A stretch of 42,667 nucleotides of DNA, from NCBI GenBank assembly GCA_030431775.1, contig JAUIHW010000034.1, positions 1 through 42,667 on the forward strand. The letters are read 5' to 3'. The stretch is from Gammaproteobacteria bacterium (GTDB lineage Bacteria > Pseudomonadota > Gammaproteobacteria > Pseudomonadales > JAUIET01). The notes under the pieces were generated by a model that saw only the letters and a program-made list of their open reading frames with translations, was not told the DNA's origin and searched no databases. A program made the translations under genes and the position numbers. This document shows positions 41,628-42,667 of this stretch, one piece after another. The first letter of the stretch is position 1. Each line of letters begins with the position of its first letter.

Positions 41628-42667
41628 TCACTGTCTTGAGCGCATGCCATAGCCGCTGTAGACCGGTTGTAACTCGAACGCACCACGAATGCCAGGCTCT
41701 GCTGCGCACACCGCGGGTACGCTGTTCACACATTGCATGGCCGTTGCGATGCTTGATGCCTGGATGTGATCGTCAAGACTGCGGCTACCCGGGTCCAGCA
41801 CGCTTGCCATGCTGGAAAACGTGGCCGTTAGGGAAGGTTCCCCTTCCAGGGTAACGGTCCAGCCGTGGGCCGGTTCCGGCCAGTGCGCTGGGTACTGCCC
41901 TCCGACGGTCCACAGTGCATCGATCTCGAATGTTACCTCACCATTAGTGATGCCCTGCCAAAGAAAACGCTGAGCATACACCGTACCGGCCTCAATGCGC
42001 CCTGCCATGACATCATAGGACTCATCAGCCGTTAGCACCTCGTGTTCCAGGGTAATGTCATCGAGTGTCGTACCGAAGGCCTTGGCCAGCATAACGATCT
42101 GGTCTTTAAACAGCTCGCCATTAAACGCCAGGAAGCTACCAGGCGAGAGGGTAACGTCCTGCGGTGGGTGGCCAAAGCGCATGTTATCGAACATAACTTT
42201 GGGGCTGTTATAAAAAGCCCAATCGGCCTTTTCAGAAATCACAAGCTTGTCGATGCGGCGCGACATGCCGGACATCGCCAGCGGCAGCACCATGCCGACA
42301 AAGCCAGGGTGAATACCACTGCCGTAAACAGAGGTGTTGCCGCGTTGACAGGCTTCGCGAACCCGGGCACGATCTTCGGGCGGCAGGTGTTCGGCGTAAA
42401 ACAGAAACGGCGAGCACACGACGTTTTTGCCTGAGCTGAGCAGGGCGCAGACTTCGTCCAGGCTGGCAAGATTGGGCGTGTACACTACACAGTCGGCGTC
42501 AATTGTCAGGATGTCTTCCGTGGACAACAGGGCCGTGATACCGGTGTTTGGCATACCGCAAAGCTGACCAGCGTCCACGCCCTGTTTTTCCGCGCTGTAA
42601 ACTTTAACACCCGCCAACTCGAGCTCGGGATGCAGCAGGATTCCTTTGAGGGCCTCGCAACCCACAG
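41628..42667 (-). CDS. DapB-fold NAD(P)H-dependent dehydrogenase (copy 2), 5' end beyond the window
   Basis: At least 345 residues of a paralogue of the 20077 product; the first few residues, including most of the GxGxxG loop, lie past the right edge. VGCEALKGILLHPELELAGV matches YALNGILLHPELELVGV of copy 1, and DAGQLCG, VVYTPN and GSGIHPGFVGMVLPLAMSGM are shared in position. The closing AMQCVNSVPAVCAAEPG parallels MRVVNAIPAVCRAQPG. The reaction is unknown. It is upstream of and nearly touching the epimerase copy 2 gene, whereas copy 1 is next to an MFS transporter and DUF3604, so the paralogues have different company. Confidence 0.8.
   Translation of the reverse strand, partial: VGCEALKGILLHPELELAGVKVYSAEKQGVDAGQLCGMPNTGITALLSTEDILTIDADCVVYTPNLASLDEVCALLSSGKNVVCSPFLFYAEHLPPEDRARVREACQRGNTSVYGSGIHPGFVGMVLPLAMSGMSRRIDKLVISEKADWAFYNSPKVMFDNMRFGHPPQDVTLSPGSFLAFNGELFKDQIVMLAKAFGTTLDDITLEHEVLTADESYDVMAGRIEAGTVYAQRFLWQGITNGEVTFEIDALWTVGGQYPAHWPEPAHGWTVTLEGEPSLTATFSSMASVLDPGSRSLDDHIQASSIATAMQCVNSVPAVCAAEPGIRGAFELQPVYSGYGMRSRQ

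Noticed and set aside
1-42667. CRISPR array, tRNA or rRNA genes, insertion sequences
   Set aside because: I looked for regular direct repeats, cloverleaf-like stretches and transposase motifs and found none that stood up.

Overview
The window looks like part of a gammaproteobacterial chromosome, probably a marine, Cellvibrionales-like lineage. This is inferred from moderate-to-high GC by eye, a TonB-dependent receptor, a Rho-binding antiterminator homologue, a lipoprotein and secreted hydrolases. It carries about 40 protein genes, no rRNA, tRNA, CRISPR array or insertion sequence that I could find, and is incomplete at both ends (a methyltransferase on the left, a DapB-fold dehydrogenase on the right).

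Layout. 1-4741 is mixed: methyltransferase, secreted amidohydrolase, HDOD protein, NTF2-like protein, DUF1080 protein. 5217-13944 is a catabolic block: an SDR and a first CYP51-like P450; a minus-strand operon of TetR regulator, LLM flavin/F420 monooxygenase and acyl-CoA ligase; and, divergent from it, a second CYP51-like P450, a 3Fe-4S-type ferredoxin, a 3beta-HSD/epimerase-like enzyme and a MaoC hydratase. 13979-16266 holds a CPGC thioredoxin-fold protein coupled to a Rof homologue, and a MarR regulator divergent from a secreted protein across a 29-bp palindrome. 16284-24761 holds an SDR, an unrecognised two-repeat protein, an MFS transporter, a DapB-fold dehydrogenase, a DUF3604 lipoprotein and a type B carboxylesterase. 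24982-31000 holds an NTF2-like protein, the remnant of a TonB receptor, an intact TonB receptor, an SDR without catalytic Tyr/Lys, a second copy of the unrecognised protein, and a carboxymuconolactone-decarboxylase-like protein. 30990-36118 holds a double-MarR regulator divergent from a beta-hydroxyacid dehydrogenase, an aldehyde dehydrogenase, a 3alpha-HSD-type SDR and a sterol-desaturase-type membrane protein. 36169-42667 holds a second LLM enzyme, a molybdopterin oxidoreductase, an MDR reductase, a second epimerase-like enzyme and a second DapB-fold dehydrogenase.

How they fit together. Uptake (TonB receptor, MFS), ester cleavage (carboxylesterase), P450 hydroxylation with a ferredoxin, alcohol and aldehyde oxidation (SDRs, ALDH), CoA activation and hydration suggest breakdown of a hydrophobic alicyclic compound such as a sterol, steroid or terpenoid. 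The substrate is inference. The gene set (CYP51-like P450, ferredoxin, SDRs, ALDH, beta-hydroxyacid dehydrogenase, carboxymuconolactone-decarboxylase-like) recalls the cyp51 neighbourhood of Mycobacterium tuberculosis as I remember it.

The most striking signals are a shared 14-bp operator, ATAG-(C/T)T-NN-A(A/G)-CTAT, at four promoters plus one near-match at a fifth, which points to a TetR-controlled regulon scattered across the window; and two paralogues of an internally duplicated protein family I do not recognise, each next to an SDR within that regulon.
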